A stretch of 64,000 nt of DNA from Elusimicrobiota bacterium (lineage in GTDB: Bacteria > Elusimicrobiota > Elusimicrobia > UBA1565 > UBA9628). Both the position numbers and the translations under genes were made by a program. Below the pieces are notes generated by a model, which ran no database searches, was not told where the DNA came from, and saw nothing but the letters and a program-made list of their open reading frames with translations. Below are positions 43,436-50,749 of this stretch, piece by piece (within the stretch, counting starts at the first letter, position 1; each line of letters begins with the position of its first letter). Location: the NCBI GenBank assembly GCA_003452935.1, contig DMMY01000029.1, positions 1-64,000 of the forward strand, given 5' to 3'.

Positions 43436-44139
43436 CCGTTGAGTCCCGCGAGGTTGCTTAACTGCTCTTCATTGATGATGAGCAGGTCCTTGTCCTTCTT
43501 CTGCAAAAGGCCGCGTTCCTCGAAGTCCTTGATAAGGCGCACCGCGGTCTCGGTGGAGAGTCCGGCCATCTCGGCGAGGTCCTTGCGCTTGATCCCGGCG
43601 ATTATGGGATGGGTCTTGGCGGGTCGTTTCATGCGCAGCAAGGTGTCGGCGAGCCGGCTGCGCGCCGGCTTGAAGGCCACGTCGCGCGCCTTGTTGTCCG
43701 ACATGCGCACGTCATGCGCCAATGCCCGCAGGAGGGCCAGGGAGGCGTTGGGGTACATGGCCAGGAACTGGGTGAAGGATTGCTCATCGACCAAGGAAAC
43801 GGTCGATGTTTCCATGGCCTCGGCGCTGGCCCGATAGGGACCGTCATGCGCCAGGAGCGTTATGTGTCCCAGCAGGTCTCCGGGGTGCTCCATTCTTGTG
43901 ATAAGCTGCTGGCCGGCGCGGCTTGACTTGTAGACCTTGACCTTGCCCGTGCAGACCACGTAAACGCCCATGGGCATGGTCCCTTCATGGAAGATGACCT
44001 CTCCGGGCTTGAAGAGATTGGCCACGCGCATGCCTTTCCAGGCTTTTTTTGATTCTTTGGAGCCCAGAAGCTCGTAGAGGCAGTTCTTGCGGAACGTGCA
44101 CCAGTCGCAATTCGGTGCTTCTCTTTTAGAATACGCCAT
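43432..44139 (-). CDS. Crp/FNR-family regulator with FNR-like cysteine cluster
   Basis: A 235-aa regulator. Cys11-x2-Cys14-x5-Cys20 exactly repeats the spacing of E. coli FNR Cys20/23/29, the [4Fe-4S] ligands. The fourth FNR ligand position (METSTVS here, METSMVC-like in FNR) is Ser, but Cys63 in VYVVCTGKV could replace it. A cyclic-nucleotide-binding-like barrel with FKPGEVIFHEG follows, then a dimer helix and HTH (KRKDLAEMAGLSTETAVRLIKDFEERGLL). The recognition helix contains E-T-A-V-R, near the FNR E-x-x-S-R. An oxygen- or redox-responsive role is likely. Confidence 0.88.
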   Translation of the reverse strand: MAYSKREAPNCDWCTFRKNCLYELLGSKESKKAWKGMRVANLFKPGEVIFHEGTMPMGVYVVCTGKVKVYKSSRAGQQLITRMEHPGDLLGHITLLAHDGPYRASAEAMETSTVSLVDEQSFTQFLAMYPNASLALLRALAHDVRMSDNKARDVAFKPARSRLADTLLRMKRPAKTHPIIAGIKRKDLAEMAGLSTETAVRLIKDFEERGLLQKKDKDLLIINEEQLSNLAGLNG

Positions 44140-44182
44140 AAAAATCAGCTAAACGTAAAATACCATTTTTGAACTACCGTGT

Positions 44183-44198
44183 CTAATAGTCTTATTAG
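44183..44198. promoter_or_regulatory. Palindrome CTAATA-N4-TATTAG upstream of FNR-like gene
   Basis: A perfect 6-bp inverted repeat in an AT-rich leader, 44 bp upstream of the FNR-like gene's ATG. It could be an autoregulatory operator; it is not an FNR-consensus box. Confidence 0.3.
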
Positions 44199-44266
44199 AG
44201 TTTCTTAAATATATATTAGAAATATGCATTTTTACGATATGCGGGCCGCCTCTGCCGATAGGGACG

Positions 44267-45496
44267 TCAGCGGCGGGCCAAGGCGCCTTGATATTGCCCG
44301 ACCATGCTGTTAAAGCCGGGCAAATCGCGCACCGGTTCGAGCTCCGAGTCGGTCTTGGCAAGAAGCGTGAACCGGCGCAATTCCTGCTTTGAGGGCGCGG
44401 ATCTCAAGGTTTCGTTCAGGGCGGCCAGGGAATCCTTGAATTTGCCGTTGACCGAATGGGCCAGCGCGAGCTGATAATAGACGGATGGGTTGTTGGGCAT
44501 CTGCTGCAAGGAACGCCAAAGGTGGGATATGGCCTCGCTGGAGCGGCCGAGCCTATTGCAGGCCGTGCCCATGCGCTCGTAGGCGATGGCCAGCAGCGCG
44601 GGGTTGAGACTTGGGGCCTGGGCGTTGAGCCGCAGGACCTCGTTGTAGGCGTCTAGGGCCATCTGATACTGGCGGAACTTGAAGCGCTTCTCCGCCGTGG
44701 AGAGAGCGTCCGTGACCGCGGTATTTTCAAGCGGCAAGGCTTTGAGCGAGCGGTTAAGCGCAGGCCCGGGGTCGTTGAGGGAATCGCGCAAGGGACCCTC
44801 TTCGGGAGAATCCGCGGACGCGCGCTCCTCCTCGGCGTTGCGGATGATGCGCTGCATGTCGCGCGACTCCACCAGGGTCGAGAAGAGGGGATCGGTCTTG
44901 ATGGTGCGCAGGATCAGAGGCAGCTTGTGCATGGCCCGGGCTCTTTTGAGGCAAAGCGCGAGGTTGTCGCCGGCCTTGGCCATGTTGCCCATGCGATAGC
45001 GCAGCCGGGCGGCGTAGAGGGGCAGCATGGGGTTCTCGGGCGAGGCCTTCATGGCCTTCTTGTAAGCGTCGATGGCCGGATCGTATGAGTTGAGCGCTTC
45101 ATACGCCATGGCCAGGCTGTGATAGAGGCGGTACGGCTCGGAGAGGGTCGAGAGATTCGGATCGAGGCTGATGGCCTGGGAGTAGGCGTTGATCGTCTCT
45201 CGGGCGTCGGCGAGATCAGCGGTCTGGGGGCTTCCGGACCTGAACCCGCGCTGGTAATGGGCGTAGCCGAGCAGGAAGAAGGTGGAGCTGAGTTCCTTGA
45301 GCTGCGAGGCCCGGGTGAACTTCTTGATGGCGGCGTCGAAGTCCTGGGAGTCGAGCGCGGTCATGCCCTCCTTGACCAGCATCTGCACCGAGGTCATGGG
45401 CGCTCCCCGTTTCGGGGCGCGCTTGGCGGCGCGCGCCGGCGCCGCGGCCAAGAGGGTGGCGATCAGGACCGCCAGGGCCATGCTTGTCTTGTTCAT
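44267..45496 (-). CDS. Exported TPR-repeat protein
   Basis: A 409-aa protein with a signal peptide (ALAVLIATLLAAAPARA). Tetratricopeptide helices are spread over the length: AIKKFTRASQLKELSSTFFLLGYAHYQRG, AIDAYKKAMKASPENPMLPLYAARLRYRMG, ALDAYNEVLRLNAQAPSLNPALLAIAYERMG and AISHLWRSLQQMPNNPSVYYQLALAHSVNG. It is a periplasmic scaffold or assembly factor by analogy; the partner is unknown. The leader has the CTAGG element at 45553-45564. Confidence 0.88.
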   Translation of the reverse strand: MNKTSMALAVLIATLLAAAPARAAKRAPKRGAPMTSVQMLVKEGMTALDSQDFDAAIKKFTRASQLKELSSTFFLLGYAHYQRGFRSGSPQTADLADARETINAYSQAISLDPNLSTLSEPYRLYHSLAMAYEALNSYDPAIDAYKKAMKASPENPMLPLYAARLRYRMGNMAKAGDNLALCLKRARAMHKLPLILRTIKTDPLFSTLVESRDMQRIIRNAEEERASADSPEEGPLRDSLNDPGPALNRSLKALPLENTAVTDALSTAEKRFKFRQYQMALDAYNEVLRLNAQAPSLNPALLAIAYERMGTACNRLGRSSEAISHLWRSLQQMPNNPSVYYQLALAHSVNGKFKDSLAALNETLRSAPSKQELRRFTLLAKTDSELEPVRDLPGFNSMVGQYQGALARR

Positions 45497-45552
45497 TGTC
45501 GTTTACCTCTTGATGATTATAGTATATCCGGCGCGCGGGCTGGTGCGAGGGT

Positions 45553-45564
45553 CGAAGGGCCTAG
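45553..45564 (-). promoter_or_regulatory. CTAGGCCCTTCG leader element, upstream of TPR gene
   Basis: Reads CTAGGCCCTTCG on the minus strand, 57 nt before the TPR gene's ATG. It is one of five such elements in front of exported-protein genes in this window. Confidence 0.35.
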
Positions 45565-45610
45565 GCCGGTTGGGCCTTCTTTTTTGTCGACGGTGTGCGT
45601 TTGGATTATC

Positions 45611-45616
45611 TATAAT
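45611..45616 (+). promoter_or_regulatory. -10 box for tRNA-His
   Basis: TATAAT, 31 bp before the tRNA. The -35 is unclear (TTGTCG at 45585 would give a long spacer). Confidence 0.45.
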
Positions 45617-45646
45617 GGATGGCCGCGGCAGCGGGTTGCCTCAAAT

Positions 45647-45721
45647 GGTGGCTGTAGCTCAGCTGGTTAGAGCGCCTGGCTGTGAACCAGGAGGTCGGGG
45701 GTTCAAGTCCCCTCAGTCACC
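45647..45721 (+). tRNA. tRNA-His (GTG anticodon), CCA not encoded
   Basis: Full cloverleaf. Acceptor GTGGCTG pairs with CAGTCAC (one G-U); the extra G(-1) at 45647 and C73 at 45721 give the His identity pair; anticodon stem CCTGG/CCAGG holds loop CTGTGAA. The 3' CCA is absent from the DNA, so the CCA-adding enzyme at 5314 is needed. The accessory region begins right behind it, a usual place for integration. Confidence 0.95.
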
Positions 45722-45733
45722 CAGGTTTTTTAG

Positions 45734-46420
45734 ATGATTATCCCTCTTGGAAACGCCAACTCTGGCCGGGCCAGCCCTAAGTTGGTCATTGTGGCTATTG
45801 GGCTGATGTGTTTCGGGGCGTGCGCCAAGAAAGAGACAAGTCCCCAGGACACGGCATGGAAGTATGTGCGCTTGATTCTGGACGGTCATGTCGAGCAAGC
45901 TTACGATATGCTCGATAGTGCCGATAAAGCGCGCCGGCCATACTCTGACTTTCAACATCTTGCGGAAGCGATGTCCTTGCTTGCATCTGTTTCCGGAGGT
46001 AGGGAGGTCGGTGTTAAAGATTCGAATGTGAGTGGGGATCAGGCCCGTGTCGTCTGCGAGATTTCCACGAAGCTCCCTTCTTCTGAGGCTATTGGTGCCG
46101 CATTGGATAAGGCAATCAAGGAAGGTGCATTGGGCGATGTGAAATCTATTTCCGCTTCTGCTGACAGTGCGCCTGGCGGCAAGCTGGTTACAAAAGAAAT
46201 GGTCGTTTGGCTCAGACGCCAACGCGGTGAGTGGCATATTTGGCCTGATTATGAAGGCCAAGAGCGAATAGAGCCGCTTTTGGTCGAGGCGCGGGCCCTT
46301 TGCGCTAAGAGGCGGACGGCCGAAGCCGGAGCGAAGCTCAAGGAGGCCTTGCGACAATGCCCGCGTGCCGAGGCGACTCGCGGAGCTCTCGGGGCTTTGG
46401 ACGAGTGCAATAAACGATAG
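45734..46420 (+). CDS. Putative lipoprotein of unknown function
   Basis: A 228-aa protein with a type II signal (VIVAIGLMCFGAC, lipobox FGAC, Cys about residue 30). Sequence after it, TAWKYVRLILDGHVEQAYDMLDSADK, resembles the DUF4878-type NTF2-like lipoproteins: a helix pair then a twisted sheet with VVWLRRQRGEWHIWPD. A C-terminal helix pair resembles a TPR (ALCAKRRTAEAGAKLKEALRQCP). The start lies 12 bp after the tRNA-His. GC content is lower than in the core region. Confidence 0.65.
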   Translation: MIIPLGNANSGRASPKLVIVAIGLMCFGACAKKETSPQDTAWKYVRLILDGHVEQAYDMLDSADKARRPYSDFQHLAEAMSLLASVSGGREVGVKDSNVSGDQARVVCEISTKLPSSEAIGAALDKAIKEGALGDVKSISASADSAPGGKLVTKEMVVWLRRQRGEWHIWPDYEGQERIEPLLVEARALCAKRRTAEAGAKLKEALRQCPRAEATRGALGALDECNKR

Positions 46421-46489
46421 AGGATGACGTATTAGCTCGGGATCGAGGCGAGGAACTCAACCGCGGAGGATGTCCTTGATTCGAAAGTC

Positions 46490-46523
46490 AGCCAGGTTCT
46501 AACCTCGTGCAATAAGCGACCCC
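46490..46523 (+). repeat. 34-bp dispersed repeat, copy 1
   Basis: Starts AGCCAGGTTCTAACCTCG and ends AATAAGCGACCCC. It contains the palindrome AGGTTCTAACCT and lies 47 bp before the antitoxin ATG. Confidence 0.8.
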
Positions 46524-46570
46524 AGATTTCTTGTCTTGACAAGGTGTAACACTTCTGATACACTTCTGGT

Positions 46571-46798
46571 ATGCCTAGTCTGAATCCAAGAGTGAATGTC
46601 GTTTTGGAAAAACCCCTGTTCTTAACGCTGAAGAAGTTGGCGACGAAGGATGGCGTGTCTTTATCCACTAAAGTCCGAGACCTGATTCGCGAGGCGTTGG
46701 AAGAATATGAAGAGGCCTTCCTGGTCGGCGTGGCCCGAGAGCGTGCCAAGACCTTCAAGCGCGCGCAGGCGTTGACCCACAAACAGGTCTGGAAGTGA
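46571..46798 (+). CDS. Type II antitoxin, ribbon-helix-helix (RelB-like)
   Basis: A 75-aa protein. The N-terminal strand (RVNVVLEKPLFLTLKKLATKDG) and helix pair (SLSTKVRDLIREALEEYEE) form an RHH DNA-binding domain; the basic C-terminal helix would wrap the toxin. It is directly followed by and overlaps the RelE-like gene, so it should autoregulate the pair. Confidence 0.85.
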   Translation: MPSLNPRVNVVLEKPLFLTLKKLATKDGVSLSTKVRDLIREALEEYEEAFLVGVARERAKTFKRAQALTHKQVWK

Positions 46799-47091
46799 TG
46801 TTTTCCCTTGTCTACCATCCTCTGGTAGCCAAGGACATCGTCGGCATTAATCGAGACATTCGCCAACGCCTGGCGAAAGCCATTCAAGAACGCCTTTCCT
46901 CTCACCCGGAATCCTACGGCAAGCCATTGCGCGGAGATTTGGCGGGCTATTGGACTCTGCGTGTGGGCGATTATCGGGTGGTGTATAGGGTCGTCAAGCA
47001 TGAAGTCTGGATATTTGCCATCATCAATCGGCGGGATGTCTATTCTGAGGTGATGAACAGGCTGTCCTGGGGCGCATCGGCGGAGGCTTGA
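46795..47091 (+). CDS. RelE/ParE-family toxin
   Basis: A 98-aa protein with VYHPLVAKDIVGINRDIRQRLAKAIQERLSSHPESYGKPLRGDLAGYWTLRVGDYRVVYRV, the RelE fold signature including the Arg/Tyr pairs that contact mRNA in RelE. GTG at 46795 or ATG at 46798 overlaps the antitoxin stop. It probably cleaves ribosome-bound mRNA when released. Confidence 0.9.
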   Translation: MMFSLVYHPLVAKDIVGINRDIRQRLAKAIQERLSSHPESYGKPLRGDLAGYWTLRVGDYRVVYRVVKHEVWIFAIINRRDVYSEVMNRLSWGASAEA

Positions 47092-47102
47092 CTCATACTG
47101 CT

Positions 47103-47120
47103 AGTACCAGACGTGAACTT
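47103..47120 (+). repeat. 18-bp repeat flanking HEAT gene, left copy
   Basis: AGTACCAGACGTGAACTT; matches 49080-49097 in the same orientation with two differences. Confidence 0.5.
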
Positions 47121-47181
47121 TCGGAACTAACTGAAGCTTTTTGCTCTCGCATATTATTTGTGGCCCGCAGGTCCCGAATCA

Positions 47182-48945
47182 TCATCTCGCCATGGCCTCT
47201 GGAGTCACGCCGAGGGACAATAGGATCGCGATGCGACGGTCGGGATTTTTCACGGCCGCTGAAAGAAGGGTCGCATGACCCTTGAAGGCCGGCCCGTAGA
47301 GGCTCTGGAATTGCGCGGCATTCATTTTGACTATTTTTCTTGCGGCTGCTTTAGAGACTTCGAGAACGTTTTCGCCTGCCGTTTCCAGAATATCCTCCGC
47401 TGAATCCTCAGTGCTCTGCTGCGCCATGATGAATCCCATTAATGGCGTCGCGATCATGCTCCAAATTGCGAATGTCCCGACATTGAAATGCGAATGAGAA
47501 TCTTCCCCCTCCCCAATGATCCGTAGCGCTTCATCGAGCAGCGACTTGGCGTTGACCTGGTTGACCGCGGAAGCGACAGCATCTATGCCCTTGGCGATGG
47601 CGCGCGACGCGTCATCATCCTCGTCGACAAACTCCTCATAAGCATCCAGGAGCCGCTGCGCGAACGTCGCGCGTTCCCAGTCTTCCGTCCTAAGGCCGCG
47701 CAGGATGTCCTTTTCCACGCGCCGCCCGAGCTCTTGCAGGGTCGCGGGATCGCCGATGGAAAGGAGATTGAGGACGGCGCTCTCAAAAAGGTCTCCTTCC
47801 CGCTCGCGCAGGGCCAACTGCAGGAGCGGTTGCGCGGCTCTAGGGTCGCCGATGTCGCCCAGGGCCGATGCCGCTGCCAGGGCGAGCTTCTCATTGTTAT
47901 TCGTCAAAATCTGGATGAAAGGCTCTACTGCGGCCGCCTGCTTCATGTCGCCCAGAGCGCCAATGGCCGCGACCCTTACTTGCGTCTTGAGGTCCGATTG
48001 CGCCAGCCTGAGAAGATCATCGACGATCATTATCCCTTGCGAGCGCTTCATGATCGTCTTGATGGCCAGTCTGCGGTCCCGCCAGCTCGGGGAAGACAAC
48101 TCCTGGTGGAGCTCCGTCATTTCCTTGCGCGAAAAAGCCCATTTCTTGTAAAGCTTGGCGGCCAAGAAGCCCACGGGGATGCTGGCCATGATCGCCGCCC
48201 AAGTCAATGGATCTCCTTGAGAAAGCAATTGAACGAATTTTACGAAGATGGAAGAATCCGCGGAGACGGTTTTTATCCCAAAATCCGACGAGGCCAATGC
48301 CGCCGGCGCGGACAACATGACCCCGGCAGCCCCGGCGCTTCGCATGGCCTTGGCCAGTTGTTCGTGCAGTCTGGGGAAACGGCTCGTCGGCGCCCGGCCG
48401 ACGACATCTTCGACGTCGCCCGAGGCGTGAATGCTGCCGCCGTCAAACATCAAGCGGGCATTTGCCGCTGCCTGCGCATCGCTGGAATGCTCCGAGCCGG
48501 GATTGGTAGCCAACTCCTGGACGTTGGACAACGATGGCACGGTCATCGATGGTCTCGGAGCAATCGTGCTGTCCGCTGGGCTTTCCTGATATGGGAGCGC
48601 CGCCTCGGCCGCGGCAGTCGGTTTAACGGCAGAGCCCGTATCCCGCGCCGGCGATTCGGATTCGACGCCTGACGTCTTGGTGGGGATGATCGTCGCCAGC
48701 GGCTGTAAGAGCGGCTTAAGACCGGCATTCCCCATTGGTGCCCGCAGCGATCCCGACAGAGAAGAAATATGAGATAAACTATTTATGGGGTTGCCGACTA
48801 TGCGGACAATCGCGCTGGAGACCGGCGTTACTCTGGTCTGGGTCATGTTCGCGGCCAAGGCCTGGCAGCAGCGGGGGCCCGGGATGGACATAACCAGGGC
48901 AGACGCGACCGCGACTACAAAAGTTTTCTTGATAGTGATCTCCAT
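47182..48945 (-). CDS. Exported/membrane HEAT-repeat protein
   Basis: A 587-aa protein starting MEITIKKTFVVAVASALVMS, with AAGGAG before the ATG. A signal peptide and about 150 low-complexity residues are followed by a hydrophobic helix (WAAIMASIPVGFLAAKLY, about 255-275). HEAT/PBS-lyase-type repeats come next: RVAAIGALGDMKQAAAVEPFIQIL, LAAASALGDIGDPRAAQPLLQLAL, ESAVLNLLSIGDPATLQELGRRV. The end (GHATLLSAAVKNPDRRIAILLSLGV) looks ankyrin-like. It is a protein-binding scaffold; the partner is unknown. It is the only minus-strand gene among the small accessory genes and is flanked by 18-bp direct repeats. Confidence 0.8.
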   Translation of the reverse strand: MEITIKKTFVVAVASALVMSIPGPRCCQALAANMTQTRVTPVSSAIVRIVGNPINSLSHISSLSGSLRAPMGNAGLKPLLQPLATIIPTKTSGVESESPARDTGSAVKPTAAAEAALPYQESPADSTIAPRPSMTVPSLSNVQELATNPGSEHSSDAQAAANARLMFDGGSIHASGDVEDVVGRAPTSRFPRLHEQLAKAMRSAGAAGVMLSAPAALASSDFGIKTVSADSSIFVKFVQLLSQGDPLTWAAIMASIPVGFLAAKLYKKWAFSRKEMTELHQELSSPSWRDRRLAIKTIMKRSQGIMIVDDLLRLAQSDLKTQVRVAAIGALGDMKQAAAVEPFIQILTNNNEKLALAAASALGDIGDPRAAQPLLQLALREREGDLFESAVLNLLSIGDPATLQELGRRVEKDILRGLRTEDWERATFAQRLLDAYEEFVDEDDDASRAIAKGIDAVASAVNQVNAKSLLDEALRIIGEGEDSHSHFNVGTFAIWSMIATPLMGFIMAQQSTEDSAEDILETAGENVLEVSKAAARKIVKMNAAQFQSLYGPAFKGHATLLSAAVKNPDRRIAILLSLGVTPEAMAR

Positions 48946-49030
48946 GTCTATTCTCCTTGCGGGGCTTCGTTATAGAGAATAGTCCGTCGTCCACAGCCTT
49001 GCCTGGGCCGCTGGGCACCGGCGTTGGAGG

Positions 49031-49042
49031 CAAAAGACCTAG
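49031..49042 (-). promoter_or_regulatory. CTAGGTCTTTTG leader element, upstream of HEAT gene
   Basis: Preceded on the minus strand by GGGCCCATTAAGCG, which is close to the sequence before the same element upstream of the beta-propeller gene. Confidence 0.4.
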
Positions 49043-49079
49043 CGCTTAATGGGCCCGAGGTCCCGGCAGCAAACCCGCA

Positions 49080-49097
49080 AGTGCCAGACATGAACTT
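49080..49097 (+). repeat. 18-bp repeat flanking HEAT gene, right copy
   Basis: AGTGCCAGACATGAACTT; 16 of 18 bases match 47103-47120. Confidence 0.5.
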
Positions 49098-49262
49098 CTA
49101 CGAGGATGCAGCCTTGATTCGATCTGTGTCGGTGGGGAATGGAGAATGCAAGTTTGATATCAAACTAATGATTATTTTCAAAACTTAATTTGTTTTTATG
49201 AGTGAAACGTTGTATCCTGGAATTTGGGAAAGGGAAATGCCGGGTTGGGAGTTGATGGTATC

Positions 49263-49296
49263 AGCCAGGTTCTAACTTCATTCAATAAGCGACCCC
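49263..49296 (+). repeat. 34-bp dispersed repeat, copy 2
   Basis: AGCCAGGTTCTAACTTCA then TTCAATAAGCGACCCC; 43 bp before the next gene's ATG. Confidence 0.85.
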
Positions 49297-49339
49297 AATT
49301 GATAATCATAAAGCCCTTCGTCGGGAAATCGGTTCTGGC

Positions 49340-50089
49340 ATGAGTAGATGGTGGAGCATTTTGGCGTTTTTGCCCCTTCAGGGGTGCGCCGCTTTCCCCC
49401 CTCTTGGGCATGAAGCGAGTTCCACCCAAGCCCAATACATCCTTGGACACTTGCAGGTCTCCACTGAGCTGACTGCCAGGCGCAAGGAGTTCGCGCGGGC
49501 AGTTGTGGACGCCAAGAGTATAGTGGTGGATTTCGCGGCTCGTCATGGTTGGGAAAAGCAGGCCCAAGTATCCATGTTCGACACGGTTGAGATATTCTCC
49601 TCGCAACAGGATTTGTGGCAACGGGTGAAGGAGTTGAATAAACTTCCTGCGGAGACTCCATTGCCGACAGCAGGTCTTGTCGCAGGGCTTGAGTCTCGGG
49701 TTCTGCTGGCCGTACACCCTGAAGAATATGCGCGCATCAGTCCTGCATATGCGACCGCGCAAAAGGATGCTTGGACCCGGTTGCTTGCCCATGAGATAGC
49801 GCATCGTCTCCATGTGGTCATCCTGAATGGGAATGAAGATGCCATGGGGCCGGCTTGGTTCTTTGAAGGTTTTGCTGTTTTAGCGGCTGGTCAAGCGATA
49901 GGCTCAGACATTGTGTTGAAGTCGAGTGATGACGCCTTGGCTCAGGTCGCTGATGCCAAGAGCAAAGGCGCTTATTCGCGGTATGCGGCGGCGGTGCGTT
50001 TCTTTCTGACAAAGACATCGCTTTCAGAGTTGGTGGCCAAGGCTGGACAGAAGGATTTTGAGGCGTGGCTTAAGTCCTTGCATGGTTGA
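49340..50089 (+). CDS. Putative lipoprotein metallopeptidase (HExxH, gluzincin-like)
   Basis: A 249-aa protein with a short signal and lipobox (LPLQGC, Cys16). HExxH is present in LLAHEIAHRLH, and 30 residues later GPAWFFEGFAVLAAG gives the W-x-x-E-G-x-A segment that carries the third zinc ligand in peptidase-MA-type enzymes. Both catalytic features are intact. It would be anchored to a membrane facing the periplasm or the exterior. Substrate unknown. It stands alone between two copies of the 34-bp repeat. Confidence 0.75.
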   Translation: MSRWWSILAFLPLQGCAAFPPLGHEASSTQAQYILGHLQVSTELTARRKEFARAVVDAKSIVVDFAARHGWEKQAQVSMFDTVEIFSSQQDLWQRVKELNKLPAETPLPTAGLVAGLESRVLLAVHPEEYARISPAYATAQKDAWTRLLAHEIAHRLHVVILNGNEDAMGPAWFFEGFAVLAAGQAIGSDIVLKSSDDALAQVADAKSKGAYSRYAAAVRFFLTKTSLSELVAKAGQKDFEAWLKSLHG

Positions 50090-50099
50090 TTCCAGGCAG

Positions 50100-50122
50100 A
50101 GCCAGGTTCTAACCTTGTCAAG
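50100..50122 (+). repeat. 34-bp dispersed repeat, copy 3 (partial)
   Basis: Only the first 23 bases (AGCCAGGTTCTAACCTTG onward) are kept; 55 bp before the next ATG. Confidence 0.65.
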
Positions 50123-50177
50123 CCAGGGCCCAGTTTCTTGCTTGCTTTTGAAACGAGCCTCTGTTAAATTTGATTCG

Positions 50178-50282
50178 ATGATTAATGTCCGTCCCTCGCA
50201 GAAGAATCGTTCGCGCGGCGTCGAGAACCCCGAGATCCAGCAGCGCATACTGCGGATCGTCTCGAAATTGATTCGTCAATAG
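50178..50282 (+). CDS. Possible 34-aa basic peptide
   Basis: MINVRPSQKNRSRGVENPEIQQRILRIVSKLIRQ in short: a basic start, then an amphipathic helix (IQQRILRIVSKLI). It ends 5 bp before the next gene, so it may be a small partner of it. No family recognised; it could be non-functional. Confidence 0.35.
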   Translation: MINVRPSQKNRSRGVENPEIQQRILRIVSKLIRQ

Positions 50283-50287
50283 TTCTT

Positions 50288-50620
50288 GTGGAAATTCAGC
50301 ATCCCGGTCTGGCGGCGGGCGGATGGGCCAAATTGTCGCTCTTGCAGCAATTGGGCAATGTGGGAAGCGAGGTCAGCCGGGCGCAGCGTTGGCAAAATAA
50401 AGACCCCCTCCTTTTCGAGTGCGCCATGAGCAGGGCGCTTGAGCTATTGGATCTTTCAATTCAAGATCCGCGCTGGCGGCATCGATTGAAAGAGCTTGCC
50501 CGATCGCGTGAGCTGCTTTGCGACGCTTGGCTAGGAGGCAAGGAATACGGGACGCAGTTGGAGGACCTCAACCGCTATTTTTTTCATTTTGCGCTTGCCG
50601 CCAGAAGATTGATTTTATGA
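50288..50620 (+). CDS. Small all-helical hypothetical protein
   Basis: A 110-aa protein with GTG start. It reads as helices only (WAKLSLLQQLGNVGSEVSRAQRWQNKD, ALELLDLSIQDPRWRHRLKELARSRELLCDAWL, then YFFHFALAARRLIL). From memory it resembles uncharacterised proteins common in uncultured bacterial genomes, but I cannot give a family name. It lies between copies 3 and 4 of the 34-bp repeat with the 34-aa peptide, like a small cassette. Confidence 0.6.
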   Translation: MEIQHPGLAAGGWAKLSLLQQLGNVGSEVSRAQRWQNKDPLLFECAMSRALELLDLSIQDPRWRHRLKELARSRELLCDAWLGGKEYGTQLEDLNRYFFHFALAARRLIL

Positions 50621-50630
50621 TGTTGACCGG

Positions 50631-50664
50631 AGCGGGGTTCTAACGCCGTTCAATAAGCGACCCC
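50631..50664 (+). repeat. 34-bp dispersed repeat, copy 4
   Basis: AGCGGGGTTCTAACGCCG then TTCAATAAGCGACCCC. It ends the run of small plus-strand genes. Confidence 0.8.
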
Positions 50665-50749
50665 GATGAGATCATCGTTCCCTCCGGCGAGCCCATCCAG
50701 AACCCAGTTTCAGAGAGGCACTTGCAAATGACTGCCCGTTTTGAAAAAT

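Larger units (their letters stand above)
48946..49339. other. Intergenic region with leader element and repeats
   Basis: Divergent promoter space for the HEAT gene and the peptidase-like lipoprotein. It holds the CTAGGTCTTTTG element (49031-49042, minus strand, 86 nt before the HEAT ATG), the 18-bp flanking repeat (49080-49097) and copy 2 of the 34-bp repeat. No gene seen. Confidence 0.5.

Noticed and set aside
45553..45587. Rho-independent terminator before tRNA-His
   Set aside because: AGGCC/GGCCT followed by TCTTTTTT looks like one, but no plus-strand gene lies upstream; the segment is better explained as the leader region of the minus-strand TPR gene.
46490..46523. Integron attC half-site
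   Set aside because: TTCTAAC plus TTCAA recalls the 5' half of attC, but the core base does not fit RYYYAAC, the complementary half is not visible nearby, and no integrase is in the window.
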